Source: Chloroflexi bacterium HGW-Chloroflexi-10 (lineage in GTDB: Bacteria > Chloroflexota > Anaerolineae > Anaerolineales > Anaerolineaceae). Taken from it: a stretch of DNA of 64,000 nucleotides. Shown here piece by piece: positions 39,077 to 48,420 of this stretch. Location of the stretch: contig PHBZ01000020.1 of the NCBI GenBank assembly GCA_002840755.1, positions 62,001-126,000 of the forward strand, written 5' to 3'. A program made the translations under genes and the position numbers. The notes beneath the pieces are model-generated. The model did no database searches, had not been told where the DNA came from, and was given only the letters and a program-made list of their open reading frames with translations. Positions within the stretch are counted from its first letter, which is position 1; each line of letters opens with the position of its first letter.

Positions 39077-40549
39077 ATGCAATCATTGCGAAAACTAAGC
39101 CGGAATATTGATCTCTCCTCAGCTGCTTTATTAATTACCATATCAGCAATTGCATTCGCGTTCTTTGCTATCATTCAGGTAGGCTTTTACGCACGCTACC
39201 TGGCAGACGATTATTGCACGGCTGGCATTTATCGTACGGTTGGGTTTTGGGGTGCTCAGGAATTCTGGTATACCCAGTGGACTGGGCGGTTTGCTTTCAC
39301 ATTTATGATCACATTAATCGAAACCTCTGGATTGGAGATTGTCCCTTATTTACCGGCAATCCTGTTGACCCTGTGGATCATCACAACATGGATGGCAGCC
39401 AATCAATACTTCAAACGTCAAATGATCCAATCCCAAAGGGGAGTAATACTGCTGCTAACCCTACTGTTCCTTTTCCTGGTTCTATTTAGCTTGCCCAATA
39501 TCGCTCAGGACCTTTACTGGCAAACCGGTAGTTTCACTTATCTACTGCCGATTATTTTCTGGATGATCTTAACCGCCTTGTTATGGCGTTTTTCATCTTT
39601 TTATAAAACACTCAAGAACCCCAAAAAATTTGTCGTATCATTTTTGGTCGTTTTTGTTGCCTGGTTCAGCAGTGGTTTCTCCGAAGTATCCGGCGTCATG
39701 CAAGCGGCTGCTCTCGGGCTGGTATTTTTTTGGAGAATTCTCACATTAAAACAAAAAACAAGCCAAAACAACTACCAATTGGTAACTCTGGCATTTATCG
39801 CTACATTAGTGGGGCTGGCATTCATGGTTTTAGCGCCAGGGAATGTCATTCGTCAGTCTGCATTTTTTCCAAATCCAGGGTTGTGGGAATTAATCTCAAG
39901 TACAACGCTGTATAGCGCTAAATTTACAGCCAAATGGTTTGGTGCCCAAAGTATTTTAATCTGGCCAATCTGTATGATCAGCCTTACAGCCGGTCTGCTG
40001 CACCAAAATTCAGAGAGCAAAAGCAATAAAATTTCAACTGCTTCACACCCTGTTCCATTTTGGCTTTACTCCAGCTTTGCCTTGCTGCTGATAATTTTCG
40101 TCAGTTTTATTCCTTCCAGTTGGTCTATCAAGAGGGAACCGCCGAATCGAATCTTAATTTTACAAATCAGTTTTTTATCGGCTTACCTGATCCTGGCGGC
40201 ATATAGAGGTGGTATGTTTTTACGCCAAGCATTTACAATCCGCCTGGACAAGGCAAAACCTTTGACCATTCTGTTTTTAATATTTTGCCTTTATTTTTCA
40301 TTTTATGCCATCCTGTTCCAGGCAAGAGAAACGCGTGCCCCGCTGGGTGCAGCACAGAATTTTGCACAAAAATGGGATCAAAGGCATGCAATTATCCTCT
40401 CTCAGCTACCCAGCACTGAAAAAATACTACATATCGAAATGATTGGCTACAACATTATGGGACTGGAACACATTCAACATGATCCAAATAATTTTATAAA
40501 TGTCTGTGCTGCCCGTTATTATGGTGTTGATCAAGTCATAGCAGAATAG
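39077..40549 (+). CDS. Polytopic membrane protein, DUF6056-like
   Basis: 490 residues with about ten to eleven hydrophobic segments. A first long loop contains ADDYCTAG and later QWTGRFAF, a DD/GRF pattern I associate with DUF6056 proteins, which look like GT-C glycosyltransferases. A substrate-handling role in cell envelope glycan assembly is only an inference. It is divergent from the activase gene and stands upstream of the GH127 gene, separated by a 487-base gap, so it may be monocistronic. The ribosome binding site is weak. Confidence 0.6.
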   Translation: MQSLRKLSRNIDLSSAALLITISAIAFAFFAIIQVGFYARYLADDYCTAGIYRTVGFWGAQEFWYTQWTGRFAFTFMITLIETSGLEIVPYLPAILLTLWIITTWMAANQYFKRQMIQSQRGVILLLTLLFLFLVLFSLPNIAQDLYWQTGSFTYLLPIIFWMILTALLWRFSSFYKTLKNPKKFVVSFLVVFVAWFSSGFSEVSGVMQAAALGLVFFWRILTLKQKTSQNNYQLVTLAFIATLVGLAFMVLAPGNVIRQSAFFPNPGLWELISSTTLYSAKFTAKWFGAQSILIWPICMISLTAGLLHQNSESKSNKISTASHPVPFWLYSSFALLLIIFVSFIPSSWSIKREPPNRILILQISFLSAYLILAAYRGGMFLRQAFTIRLDKAKPLTILFLIFCLYFSFYAILFQARETRAPLGAAQNFAQKWDQRHAIILSQLPSTEKILHIEMIGYNIMGLEHIQHDPNNFINVCAARYYGVDQVIAE

Positions 40550-41036
40550 AATACATCAAATAATAATGTAACAAGTTCTGAAGTAGGAGGATCAAAATTT
40601 GCGCCTTGAATTGATATAAGGCAGAATTCACTCATCCTCCTCTCCCTTCAGGGAGAGGTAGGGAGAGGGTCCAGCAACCACCCCACTCCAATCCGAACAG
40701 AAGGGCCCAATTAGTGGCTACGCGCATTTTTTAGTCTTGTGTTTTCTTCTCGCGCAAAATACCTCTTTTGTCCATAAGAGAATAGAAGTTACCAGGGCCG
40801 TTTGATAAACAATTAGCAATTCGAGAAATACCTCTTATTTGCTTTAGTAATTAAATCTATGGCTACGCGATACGATTCACCGTTGGCTTAAGCCAAATTT
40901 CATCTCATCCGGTTTATCTGTGATTATTCAGAATTCCCAGGTTAACCCAGTTCTCGATTATCTAAATTTTGAAATGTATGGTTTAATACACTTATTAATG
41001 GTGTGGGACTGATTTTACTCTCATGGGAAAATATCA
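40550..41036 (+). other. Long intergenic region with hairpin and short repeats
   Basis: 487 bases without a gene. Contents: a 9-base-pair hairpin at 40639-40658 (separate entry); TGGCTACGCG twice, at 40715-40724 and 40860-40869; AATACCTCTT twice, at 40759-40768 and 40827-40836; and the perfect palindrome TTGGCTTAAGCCAA at 40883-40896. The paired short repeats suggest remains of a small duplicated element. The promoter for the GH127 gene presumably lies near the right end, but none was assigned. Confidence 0.45.
40639..40658 (+). repeat. REP-like hairpin, CCTCTCCCT-tc-AGGGAGAGG
   Basis: A perfect nine-base-pair stem with a two-base loop, followed by a second GGGAGAGGG. GC-rich CCTCTCCC/GGGAGAGG elements of this sort are scattered through intergenic DNA of many bacteria; here it may also help to end the transcript of the membrane-protein gene that stops at 40549. 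Confidence 0.4.
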
Positions 41037-43010
41037 ATGAAAGAAATTCCGTTTAACCAAATCTCTATTCAGGATGTTTTTTGGGACACGCGCCTCCGAT
41101 TAAACGCCGATCACTCCATTGAACACCAATGGCAGCAATTGGAAAATTCCGGCTGTATCCATAATTTTCGTATCCTGGCCGATCATGCGCCCGGTTTTCG
41201 GGAAGGTTGGTTTTTTTCTGATTCAGATGCTTATAAATGGCTGGATGCAGCCGTGCGAATTGCCGCCTTTGGTAAACAAGAAAATCTCAACTCCCATATC
41301 AATGAATTGATCGATCTGATCAAGCGCGCACAGGCACCCGACGGCTATCTCTTCACCTACAATCAGATCCACTTTCCAGACAGCCGCTGGCAGAATTTGC
41401 AAATTGAACATGAGTTATACTGCCATGGGCACCTGATCGAAGCCGTGGTCAGTCATTATGAAGCAACCCATTCAGATAATTTTCTCCCCGTTGGCATCAA
41501 AGCCGCCGATTTACTCCTGCATACCTTTTTGGGTTGTGGTCCGGATAAAACCCCCGGCCATGAAGAAATTGAAATTGCCCTTATCCGGTTAACGGATATA
41601 ACCGGCAACCGTGATTATTGTGAGCTGGCCGAACAATTTATTGAACAACGCGGGCGGCGTAATCCACTTTCTTTTGCTTTAAAAATGCTGGGTGAAAACC
41701 GGCGGGTAAATCAGCGTACTGCTCAAAGCAACCTATCTCGTAAACTATATTACCAGGAACATCCTGCGGAATCCAGTAAGTTTAAACTTCTTGGCCACAA
41801 CCTCTCTGAAAAGCCTCGCTTTGTTAAGCAGCGCTTTCAGTACTCTGCTCTTTTTGGTACGTATTTTCAGCAGCATAGTCCCATTCGCAATCAGACAATC
41901 CCGGTCGGGCACGCCGTCCGCTTTGCCTATCTGAAAACTGCCACCACCATGTTGGCCAACCGTTCAGGAGACTACACACTTATACCCTCTTTGAAAAAAA
42001 GCTGGCAGCACATGGTAGAACGTCGGATGTACGTTACCGGTGGCACCGGTTCTTTACCCGTCAGCGAAGGTTTTGGTCGTGATTATGAGTTGGATCCGCA
42101 TTACGCTTATGCAGAAACATGTGCAGCGCTGGGAACCATGTTTTGGAACTGGGAAATGACCGGGTTAACCGGTGAAGCTTCTTATGCCGATTTGTTTGAA
42201 CGCCAGTTATACAATGCCTCCCTGGCCGGCATGGGGCAAAACGGCCAGTGTTATCTATATAACAACCCTTTGGCCAGCCGCACAGGCTACGCAAGACAAC
42301 CCTGGTTTGAAGTACCTTGTTGCCCATCCAATCTTTCGCGTACCTGGGCTTCCCTAGGAAAATATTTATTTACGCATACGCCGGGTAAAATTTGGGTACA
42401 TCAATATATCGGATCTCAGGTGAGTATTCCTTTTAAACATCCGCTCGGCCTGCAAATGACCTCAACATTGCCCTGGGAAGGCGATATCAATATTCACATC
42501 CACCTGGAAAAACAAACGGATTTTACCCTCTACTTGCGTATCCCCTCTTGGTCTGGCCCGGTCAGCATCAATATTAATAACGTGAATTGGCCGATGGATG
42601 GCTGCGCCCCTCACCAAAACAACACCACCGCCAGCGGTTACGATCCGCGTACAGCTCAATACCTGCCGATTCAGCGCACCTGGCAAAACAACGATCATCT
42701 CGAAATCACCTTCGACATGCCCATACTTATTCACACCCCCCACCCACGGGTAAAATCTACCCGTGGCAAAATTGCTATCTCACGCGGGCCACTTGTTTAC
42801 TGCCTCGAAGGACACGATAATCCCGGAATGGATTTGGATACGGTTACTTTACAGCCAGCCACCCTGACCACGGAGTTCGATTCTGAAAAACTGGGTGGCA
42901 TCATGACTTTAAAAGGAAGCAACCACCAGGGCAATCCACTGACCTTCATCCCTTATGCCTGGTGGGCCAACCGCAGTATCAGTCCGATGACAGTTTATGT
43001 AAACGTTTAA
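41037..43010 (+). CDS. GH127 family beta-L-arabinofuranosidase
   Basis: 657 residues with an (alpha/alpha)6-barrel plus beta domains. The catalytic zinc-thiolate site of B. longum HypBA1 (Glu322, Glu338, Cys340, Cys417, Cys418) maps well: Glu344 in PVSEGFG, Glu360 and Cys362 in YAETCAALG, and Cys428-Cys429 in VPCCPSN. The 16- and 2-residue spacings between the first three are identical. Cys428 would be the nucleophile. HypBA1 releases arabinose from beta-1,2-linked arabinofuranosides attached to hydroxyproline. No signal peptide, so it acts on imported oligosaccharides or glycopeptides. A HypD-like enzyme is encoded about 3 kb away. GH127 members can have other activities. Confidence 0.85.
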   Translation: MKEIPFNQISIQDVFWDTRLRLNADHSIEHQWQQLENSGCIHNFRILADHAPGFREGWFFSDSDAYKWLDAAVRIAAFGKQENLNSHINELIDLIKRAQAPDGYLFTYNQIHFPDSRWQNLQIEHELYCHGHLIEAVVSHYEATHSDNFLPVGIKAADLLLHTFLGCGPDKTPGHEEIEIALIRLTDITGNRDYCELAEQFIEQRGRRNPLSFALKMLGENRRVNQRTAQSNLSRKLYYQEHPAESSKFKLLGHNLSEKPRFVKQRFQYSALFGTYFQQHSPIRNQTIPVGHAVRFAYLKTATTMLANRSGDYTLIPSLKKSWQHMVERRMYVTGGTGSLPVSEGFGRDYELDPHYAYAETCAALGTMFWNWEMTGLTGEASYADLFERQLYNASLAGMGQNGQCYLYNNPLASRTGYARQPWFEVPCCPSNLSRTWASLGKYLFTHTPGKIWVHQYIGSQVSIPFKHPLGLQMTSTLPWEGDINIHIHLEKQTDFTLYLRIPSWSGPVSININNVNWPMDGCAPHQNNTTASGYDPRTAQYLPIQRTWQNNDHLEITFDMPILIHTPHPRVKSTRGKIAISRGPLVYCLEGHDNPGMDLDTVTLQPATLTTEFDSEKLGGIMTLKGSNHQGNPLTFIPYAWWANRSISPMTVYVNV

Positions 43011-43016
43011 TCTATT

Positions 43017-43042
43017 GGTGTAATTTTTTTTCAGAAAACACC
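43017..43042 (+). terminator. Weak hairpin between convergent genes
   Basis: GGTGT (43017-43021) pairs with ACACC (43038-43042), and an inner TTTT/AAAA can extend the stem past a small bulge. It lies between the end of the GH127 gene and the end of the convergent gene at 43061. Low confidence. Confidence 0.3.
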
Positions 43043-43060
43043 TTGTAGTTCTGACAAACT

Positions 43061-43765
43061 TCAGGCCTTTTGTAAACGCTCGGTAAAAGCAATCCCCAAC
43101 TCGGCCAATTGTTTTAAAAGGTTTGGGTCCTGAATTTGACATTTGTCTACACGCAGCTCGGTGCCGTTGGTTGTTGCTTTTATTACCAGTTCATATTTTT
43201 TCGGCCAGGCTAATAACTGCTCAGTCAGCTGTGTGTCAAACAAGCCGGCAAATTTACCAGCATCATGACCAACTGCCTGAAAACGACCCTCAAATTCTGC
43301 TGGCAAGGGAAGAAAGTGCATGGTCGGGAAATGTTTAGCATCTTCACCCACCATCAATTGCAGCGCTTTCTGGAGCAAACCACTTCCAAAACTACTAAAG
43401 TCCACTCCTGCTGGCAGCTGCCCTACCCATGGACCCAGTACCCACACACCGGTACGGATTTTGCCAGCCTCAGAAAACCAACGCGTTTGGCAATTATCTT
43501 GAAAATCGGAACCGGTATAGTCTGCTGCCCGTCCCGTCTCACAACTGGAAGTAAGCTGCCATTCAATGCCTGCTTGTTCCCCAGTTAACTCAAAACCATG
43601 TGTATGCGCTTGTTTTATTAGGCTCATTTGCCAACCATTTTGCTGGGCAATTTCAGCATTAATCACTGGTTTTTTCTTTACATAGCGGCGCGAAATTAAA
43701 TAAATTGAGCCACCCAAAACAACCAACACAACTAACACTACCAAATTAAGTGCAATATCAGACAT
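43061..43765 (-). CDS. Membrane-anchored protein of unknown function
   Basis: 234 residues that I do not recognise. One N-terminal membrane segment (about 6-24) is followed by a basic stretch RRYVKKK, which suggests the N-terminus is outside and the bulk is cytoplasmic. The remaining 200 residues look globular with mixed alpha/beta content and no catalytic motif. AGGAG stands five bases before the ATG. A tandem repeat nearly identical to that before the SARP gene lies 64 bases upstream, so the two loci may share a regulator. Confidence 0.55.
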   Translation of the reverse strand: MSDIALNLVVLVVLVVLGGSIYLISRRYVKKKPVINAEIAQQNGWQMSLIKQAHTHGFELTGEQAGIEWQLTSSCETGRAADYTGSDFQDNCQTRWFSEAGKIRTGVWVLGPWVGQLPAGVDFSSFGSGLLQKALQLMVGEDAKHFPTMHFLPLPAEFEGRFQAVGHDAGKFAGLFDTQLTEQLLAWPKKYELVIKATTNGTELRVDKCQIQDPNLLKQLAELGIAFTERLQKA

Positions 43766-43828
43766 TTCAACTCCTGATCATAACAAAACCAGAAAATTAT
43801 GTTCTCTGTAAAAAGTGTACACGATCTA

Positions 43829-43846
43829 CGTCAAAAAATCGTCAAC
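43829..43846 (+). promoter_or_regulatory. Tandem repeat CGTCAAA-N4-CGTCAAC, second copy of the 1788 motif
   Basis: Direct repeats with an 11-base period. Over 17 bases it matches the site at 1788 with only pyrimidine changes at two positions (consensus YGTCAAAAAAYCGTCAA). It lies 64 bases before the minus-strand gene starting at 43765 and in the same orientation relative to that gene as the first copy has to the 71-residue gene. Read on the minus strand it is two TTGAC elements 11 bases apart. Confidence 0.35.
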
Positions 43847-44020
43847 AATTGCACTTAACAGCCTTTCAATCTTTCCATCCTTTTTATTGACCGAATTCTT
43901 CTCGCCGCATGCCCACGCATTCAACCGTGGGAACGTCACATTCTCATAGAATAATTACTGATATCTGAATCACAACCAGACAAAAGAAATATTTTCCCCA
44001 CTCAAAAAAATACAGAACGG

Positions 44021-44923
44021 CTAACAGGCGGTTTCCATTTTCTTCCAATCCATCCGCATGGTATGCCATAAGAATCCGGGTAAATAGGCCAGTTTTTTTC
44101 TTCCAGAAACATAAGCACGCTGGATGTGTGTCTGGTATCGGATGGCTTCAATTTCATCCAAAATTGCCCGGTACAGCATGGCGGCTACACCTACCGCTGG
44201 GCGCGCAGTCCGGCTGAGCATAGCAATACCCGGCAAGGCATCCAGGTAAATTTCCCTTGCACGCCGGATTTCAAATTTCATTAAGGCAATGGTGCGTTCA
44301 TCATAAACCTGGTTAAGAATATCCTGTACGCTCAAACCAAACATGCGTAAATCCTGAACCGGTATATATACCCGACCATTGCGGGCATCCTCACCCACAT
44401 CTCGTAATATATTGGTAAGCTGCAAGGCAATCCCTAATTTGATGGCGTATGGTTTTGCCTTTTCAAAGCTGACCCCGGGCGCTAACCCTATGATCGGAGT
44501 CGAAAGTAAACCCACCGTGGAAGCCACCAGATAACAATAGCGTTCCAGGTCTTCCCAGGTCTGAAATTCGTGGAACTGAATATCTGCTCCCACTCCTTCA
44601 ATCAATTCACGCTCATACTGAGGGTCAATCTTATAATCTTCTCGAATTTTTGACCAGCAATACAACACGGGGTCCCTTTGTTCACTCGCCGGGCGGCGCA
44701 CAGCCAAACGCCAGGCTTCTAATTCAGCAAGGCTGGCACCTTCTTTATCTACCATATCGTCAGATGTGCGGCAAAATGCATACAGTGCACGCACTGCTTG
44801 GCGTTCTTTTTTTGGAAGAAAATGTGTTGCAAAATAAAAGGTTTTTGAACTATTCTTGATCACTTCTTCAACCTGCTCAAATAGTTTCTCACGGGATTGA
44901 ATTGTAAAACTTACTGCAGCCAT
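44021..44923 (-). CDS. crtB: Phytoene synthase
   Basis: 300 residues of the squalene/phytoene synthase family. The first aspartate-rich motif is SDDMVD (near residue 53) and the second is RDVGEDARNGRVYIP; both bind the diphosphates through magnesium. It joins two geranylgeranyl diphosphates to phytoene at the membrane surface, the first committed step to C40 carotenoids. The neighbouring crtI supports crtB over a squalene synthase. It follows crtI by about 60 bases on the same strand, with a strong AAGGAGG ribosome binding site. Confidence 0.9.
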   Translation of the reverse strand: MAAVSFTIQSREKLFEQVEEVIKNSSKTFYFATHFLPKKERQAVRALYAFCRTSDDMVDKEGASLAELEAWRLAVRRPASEQRDPVLYCWSKIREDYKIDPQYERELIEGVGADIQFHEFQTWEDLERYCYLVASTVGLLSTPIIGLAPGVSFEKAKPYAIKLGIALQLTNILRDVGEDARNGRVYIPVQDLRMFGLSVQDILNQVYDERTIALMKFEIRRAREIYLDALPGIAMLSRTARPAVGVAAMLYRAILDEIEAIRYQTHIQRAYVSGRKKLAYLPGFLWHTMRMDWKKMETAC

Positions 44924-44982
44924 TTTCTTCCTCCTTTTTCTGTAACATGCTTTATCTACTAATCAACACGGTAGGACAGAAT

Positions 44983-46458
44983 TTACCCAATCAGATCTGC
45001 CGCAATTTTGGATGAAGAGAGCACACCAGGTAATCCTGCGCCTGGGTGAGTACCTGCACCAACAAAATACAGATTATCAAACTCTTCCGACTGGTTATGT
45101 GGCCGGAACCAGGCCGATTGGGTTAAGATAGGTTTCACTGAAAAGGCGGCGCCCAGATAACTATTTAAAGTATTCTGGAAATGCAGCGGATCAATATAGT
45201 GCTCAGCCACTATATTTTCCTGCAAATCCGGCAAATATTTATCTTCAAGGAAATTCATAATCTTGTCGCGATACGGTTTAGCTTCTTTTTTCCAATCCGT
45301 TCCGGAACCCAAATGTGGAACTGGGGAAAGCACATAAAAACTTTCCATGCCTTCGGGGGCCATTGAAGGATCAGTAATCGTCGGCATATGCAAATACAAT
45401 GAAAAATCATCAGCCAATACTTTTTTATTAAAAATATCGTCCAACAAAGGTTTGAAGCGCTCTGAAAGAATAATATTGTGATGCGCCAGGCGGCTATCCA
45501 GGTAACGGCGTTTGGTGCCAAAGTAAATCACAAACAGCGACATTGAATATTCCATATTCTCAATGCGCCTGTCGGTATACTTGCGACGGTAAATTGCCGG
45601 TATAAGATTGCGATAAGTGAAGGCAACATCCGCATTCGATACAACCACATCGGCTGAATGTGTTTCACCATTAGCCAAGCGAATGCCTTTTACCTTGCGC
45701 TTTTCATCCACTATAATCTCCTGCACCGGGTTGTTCAGGTGAATCTTGCCACCCAATTCGGTGAAAAGTTTGGCCAGAGCATCCACTATTGCGCCAGTGC
45801 CCCCCACGGCATAATGCACCCCCCACTCGCGCTCCAGGTAATGAATCATTGCATAAATGCTGGTGGTATCAAATGGATTGCCGCCCACCAACAAAGGATG
45901 AAAGGAAAAAACCTGCCGCAGAAAATCATCTTTGACAAATTTGGAAACATACTTATAAACCGTCAGATAAGATTGTAGCTTAATCAGGTCCGGTGCTACC
46001 TTGAGCATGTCAGTAACATGTAAAAATGGTTTATCTGCCAACTCCATAAAACCTTTATCAAAAATTGCTTTAGTGGTGCTGATGAATTTTTGATAGTTTT
46101 CAACATCCGCTGACGACCAGTTACGAATTTGTTCATAAATAAATTCAGGATTATTGTTGTAATCAAAAGCCCGGCCGGTATGATCAAATATTCGGTAAAA
46201 AGGATTCACCGGTAGAAATTTTATAAAGTCCTCACGCTGACGCCCCGCCGCTGCAAAAATGTCATCAAACATAAATGGTGCAGTAATCACAGTTGGTCCA
46301 CCATCAAACTTGAAACCATTGATCTCATAGGTATACCCGCGCCCACCCAGTTTATCTCGTGCCTCAAATATTTCAACCTGGTGACCCTGAGCCGCCAATC
46401 GATTGGCTGCCCCTAATCCCCCAAATCCACTGCCGATTACGATGATTTTCTTACTCAT
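44983..46458 (-). CDS. crtI: Phytoene desaturase, CrtI type
   Basis: 491 residues from ATG 46458. The longer frame starts with TTG at 46467, which touches GGAAGGA, whereas the ATG lies nine bases after it. An N-terminal FAD-binding Rossmann motif [18 protein letters not shown] and the C-terminal [14 protein letters not shown] are typical of bacterial CrtI. It desaturates phytoene stepwise, usually to lycopene, matching the lycopene cyclase encoded at 60-61 kb. First gene of the crtI-crtB pair, with a clear promoter upstream. Confidence 0.92.
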   Translation of the reverse strand: MSKKIIVIGSGFGGLGAANRLAAQGHQVEIFEARDKLGGRGYTYEINGFKFDGGPTVITAPFMFDDIFAAAGRQREDFIKFLPVNPFYRIFDHTGRAFDYNNNPEFIYEQIRNWSSADVENYQKFISTTKAIFDKGFMELADKPFLHVTDMLKVAPDLIKLQSYLTVYKYVSKFVKDDFLRQVFSFHPLLVGGNPFDTTSIYAMIHYLEREWGVHYAVGGTGAIVDALAKLFTELGGKIHLNNPVQEIIVDEKRKVKGIRLANGETHSADVVVSNADVAFTYRNLIPAIYRRKYTDRRIENMEYSMSLFVIYFGTKRRYLDSRLAHHNIILSERFKPLLDDIFNKKVLADDFSLYLHMPTITDPSMAPEGMESFYVLSPVPHLGSGTDWKKEAKPYRDKIMNFLEDKYLPDLQENIVAEHYIDPLHFQNTLNSYLGAAFSVKPILTQSAWFRPHNQSEEFDNLYFVGAGTHPGAGLPGVLSSSKIAADLIG

Positions 46459-46490
46459 AACATTCAATCCTTCCGGTTTTAGATATTCTA

Positions 46491-46545
46491 TTTATACCCA
46501 TACCCAGAAATTGAATACAATATTTGTATAATGTTTTGTATAATG
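46491..46545 (-). promoter_or_regulatory. crtI promoter with overlapping operator-like repeats
   Basis: On the minus strand: -35 TTGTAT (46520-46515), an 18-base spacer, -10 TATAAA (46496-46491), then GGAAGGA before the ATG. The -35 is one arm of the inverted repeat ATACAA-TAT-TTGTAT (46515-46529). On the plus strand TTTGTATAATG occurs twice with a 12-base period (46523-46533 and 46535-46545). Carotenoid genes are often controlled by the B12-dependent MerR-type repressors CarH/LitR, which bind promoter-overlapping repeats; that link is an inference. Confidence 0.5.
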
Positions 46546-46823
46546 TTTGCCTTTGGTCGAATTTTTATTTTCAGAACGTGATAAGGTCGAAGAATTTAAA
46601 CAAATTTTTCCGGGCACTATGGGGCACAATCCACCTCACATGAAATAGAAATAACTTCCTGAATTCACCCACTTATTGGCTTTACAACTTTGTTAAATGG
46701 TTTACAATCATAGAATATGTAAAGAATTTATTTGTTTTTGGTTAGTTCAATGTAATAATTTATTAATCCAGCATTATTACTCACACGGGAGCATTTTTTG
46801 TGTTTATGGGGAGGTAGTCCAAG
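46546..46823 (+). other. Gap between crtI promoter and the GT-C-like gene
   Basis: The full crtI-to-46824 gap is 365 bases; its right part has no supported gene. A 33-codon frame at 46547-46648 lacks a ribosome binding site and was rejected. The stretch ends in GGGGAGGT, the ribosome binding site of the gene at 46824. Confidence 0.4.
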
Positions 46824-48413
46824 GTGCCGGGTAAACAATTTTTTAAATGGAAGAACAATTTATTTTTATTTTTGGCATTCCTGATAATTTACACACTTTT
46901 GGGAGCCTATATCAGCTATATAAAGCATTATTTGCCATATGATGCGCTTTCCCGGTTGGTCAGTGCCTGGTTGGTTTGGTACGGTACTGAAATAAAACTG
47001 GCCACAATTGGCTTTGTTTGGCCGCCTATACCAACCTTAGCTATCCTTCCCTTTGCTTGGATTCCGGCATTGGTAAAAAGTTGGATGGCATTGGTTATTG
47101 TTTCCGCATTTTTTACTGCGATCTCAGTCGTATTAGTGAATAAAATATTGGAACTATGTGGTATACGCAGTATCTTGCGGACAATCTTAAGCGTATTTTT
47201 TGGATTAAACCCATTAAATTTAGTCTTCGCCATCAATGGGATGAGTGAAGCCTTGCTGGTTACATTTTGTTTGGCAGCTTTTTATTTTATGTTGTCCTTT
47301 TGGGAAAACAACCGCAATGTTCACCTCATTCTGTCTGCCTTTTTCTTCGGTATGCTGCCATTGATTCGTTTTGAATTTGCACTGGTTTCTGCAGTTGCCA
47401 GTATCTTACTGATCAGCCATACCTGGAAGCAGCGTAATGATCTTGCTCCACAAGCTTTTCGGGATCTACTGGAAGGTCGCTTACTGGCTTTTAGTTCCAT
47501 GGCAATTTATCCAACTTTTCTATGGTGCATTGCCAGTTGGATGATCATGAAAAACCCGTTTTACTTTTTATTCAACGACCGGAGCGCGACCAGTTTGGCC
47601 AGTCTTGAACTGGCAGTTTTCGGAGTCAATACCAGTGCTTTAGGATCATTAAAAATCGTTTTTGAAGCCTGGTACCTTTCTTTTCCTATCGGTTTTTTGG
47701 CCATTCTGGTCTTATTGTTTTTAAGCTGGCAAAAATTATCGAGCAAATATTTTTGGTTTGCAGTCATATCGCTAACAGTGCCTAGTCTTCAATATTTACT
47801 ACTTTTAAGAAGCAGTACCGTACCTCTATTACGCTATTTTATGACAAATATTCTATTCGGATACCTCCTGATCGCAATTGCTTTGGGTGCAGTAATAAAA
47901 GAATACAATCTCAAGAAAAATAAAGCCATGGTGGTCTCCATCGTTACGATCCTGTTGGTGATCGCATCCAATTTTGCTACCTCAAACACATTAAATACCT
48001 ACCCATATCAGAACATGGAACAACAAACCTGGAAAGCTTTAACTACAACAGAAGTTGTATCCGATCTGGATTTAATGGAATCTTACAACTTGGGAAAATT
48101 ACTTCCCGAAATGATCCCGGCTGGTTCCCGCGTATTAATTGACACCTATCAATTTGGTTTTGGTATCATGCTCGGCGCCGGAGACCATAGTATCTTCATG
48201 GATTTCACAGACCCCGATTACGACGATGCGGTACAAAACCCCGAAGACTTTGTCGAATATGTCATTGTTCCCGAGACCAGTGGTCGCGGAGCATTTTACT
48301 CCATCAACCGTTTTCATCCTTACCTGCATGATGAAGGAGAAGAATGGGCAACTTTAGTGGAAGGGCTTCCCGAAACGAATGGTCAATGGCGTTTATATAA
48401 AGTCACACAATGA
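46824..48413 (+). CDS. Polytopic membrane protein, probable GT-C type glycosyltransferase
   Basis: 529 residues from a GTG start that is well supported by GGGGAGGT eight bases upstream. About ten to twelve membrane helices fill residues 12-385, followed by a roughly 140-residue soluble C-terminal domain. A periplasmic loop after helix one contains the acidic residue in YDALSRLVSAW, similar to the catalytic loop of dolichol-type glycosyltransferases. The overall form fits lipid-linked sugar transferases (PMT/ArnT-like), but no family can be named with confidence. It converges with the exopolysaccharide operon, only seven bases from its end. Confidence 0.6.
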   Translation: MPGKQFFKWKNNLFLFLAFLIIYTLLGAYISYIKHYLPYDALSRLVSAWLVWYGTEIKLATIGFVWPPIPTLAILPFAWIPALVKSWMALVIVSAFFTAISVVLVNKILELCGIRSILRTILSVFFGLNPLNLVFAINGMSEALLVTFCLAAFYFMLSFWENNRNVHLILSAFFFGMLPLIRFEFALVSAVASILLISHTWKQRNDLAPQAFRDLLEGRLLAFSSMAIYPTFLWCIASWMIMKNPFYFLFNDRSATSLASLELAVFGVNTSALGSLKIVFEAWYLSFPIGFLAILVLLFLSWQKLSSKYFWFAVISLTVPSLQYLLLLRSSTVPLLRYFMTNILFGYLLIAIALGAVIKEYNLKKNKAMVVSIVTILLVIASNFATSNTLNTYPYQNMEQQTWKALTTTEVVSDLDLMESYNLGKLLPEMIPAGSRVLIDTYQFGFGIMLGAGDHSIFMDFTDPDYDDAVQNPEDFVEYVIVPETSGRGAFYSINRFHPYLHDEGEEWATLVEGLPETNGQWRLYKVTQ

Positions 48414-48420
48414 CGCATGC

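Noticed and set aside
43912..43931. Hairpin CCCACG-N8-CGTGGG between the gene at 43765 and crtB
   Set aside because: Only six pairs, no T-run, and not next to a gene end; not enough to call a terminator or RNA gene.
46547..46648. 33-codon frame from TTG to TAG between crtI and the GT-C-like gene
   Set aside because: The translation looks slightly protein-like, but it is short, starts with TTG and has no ribosome binding site.
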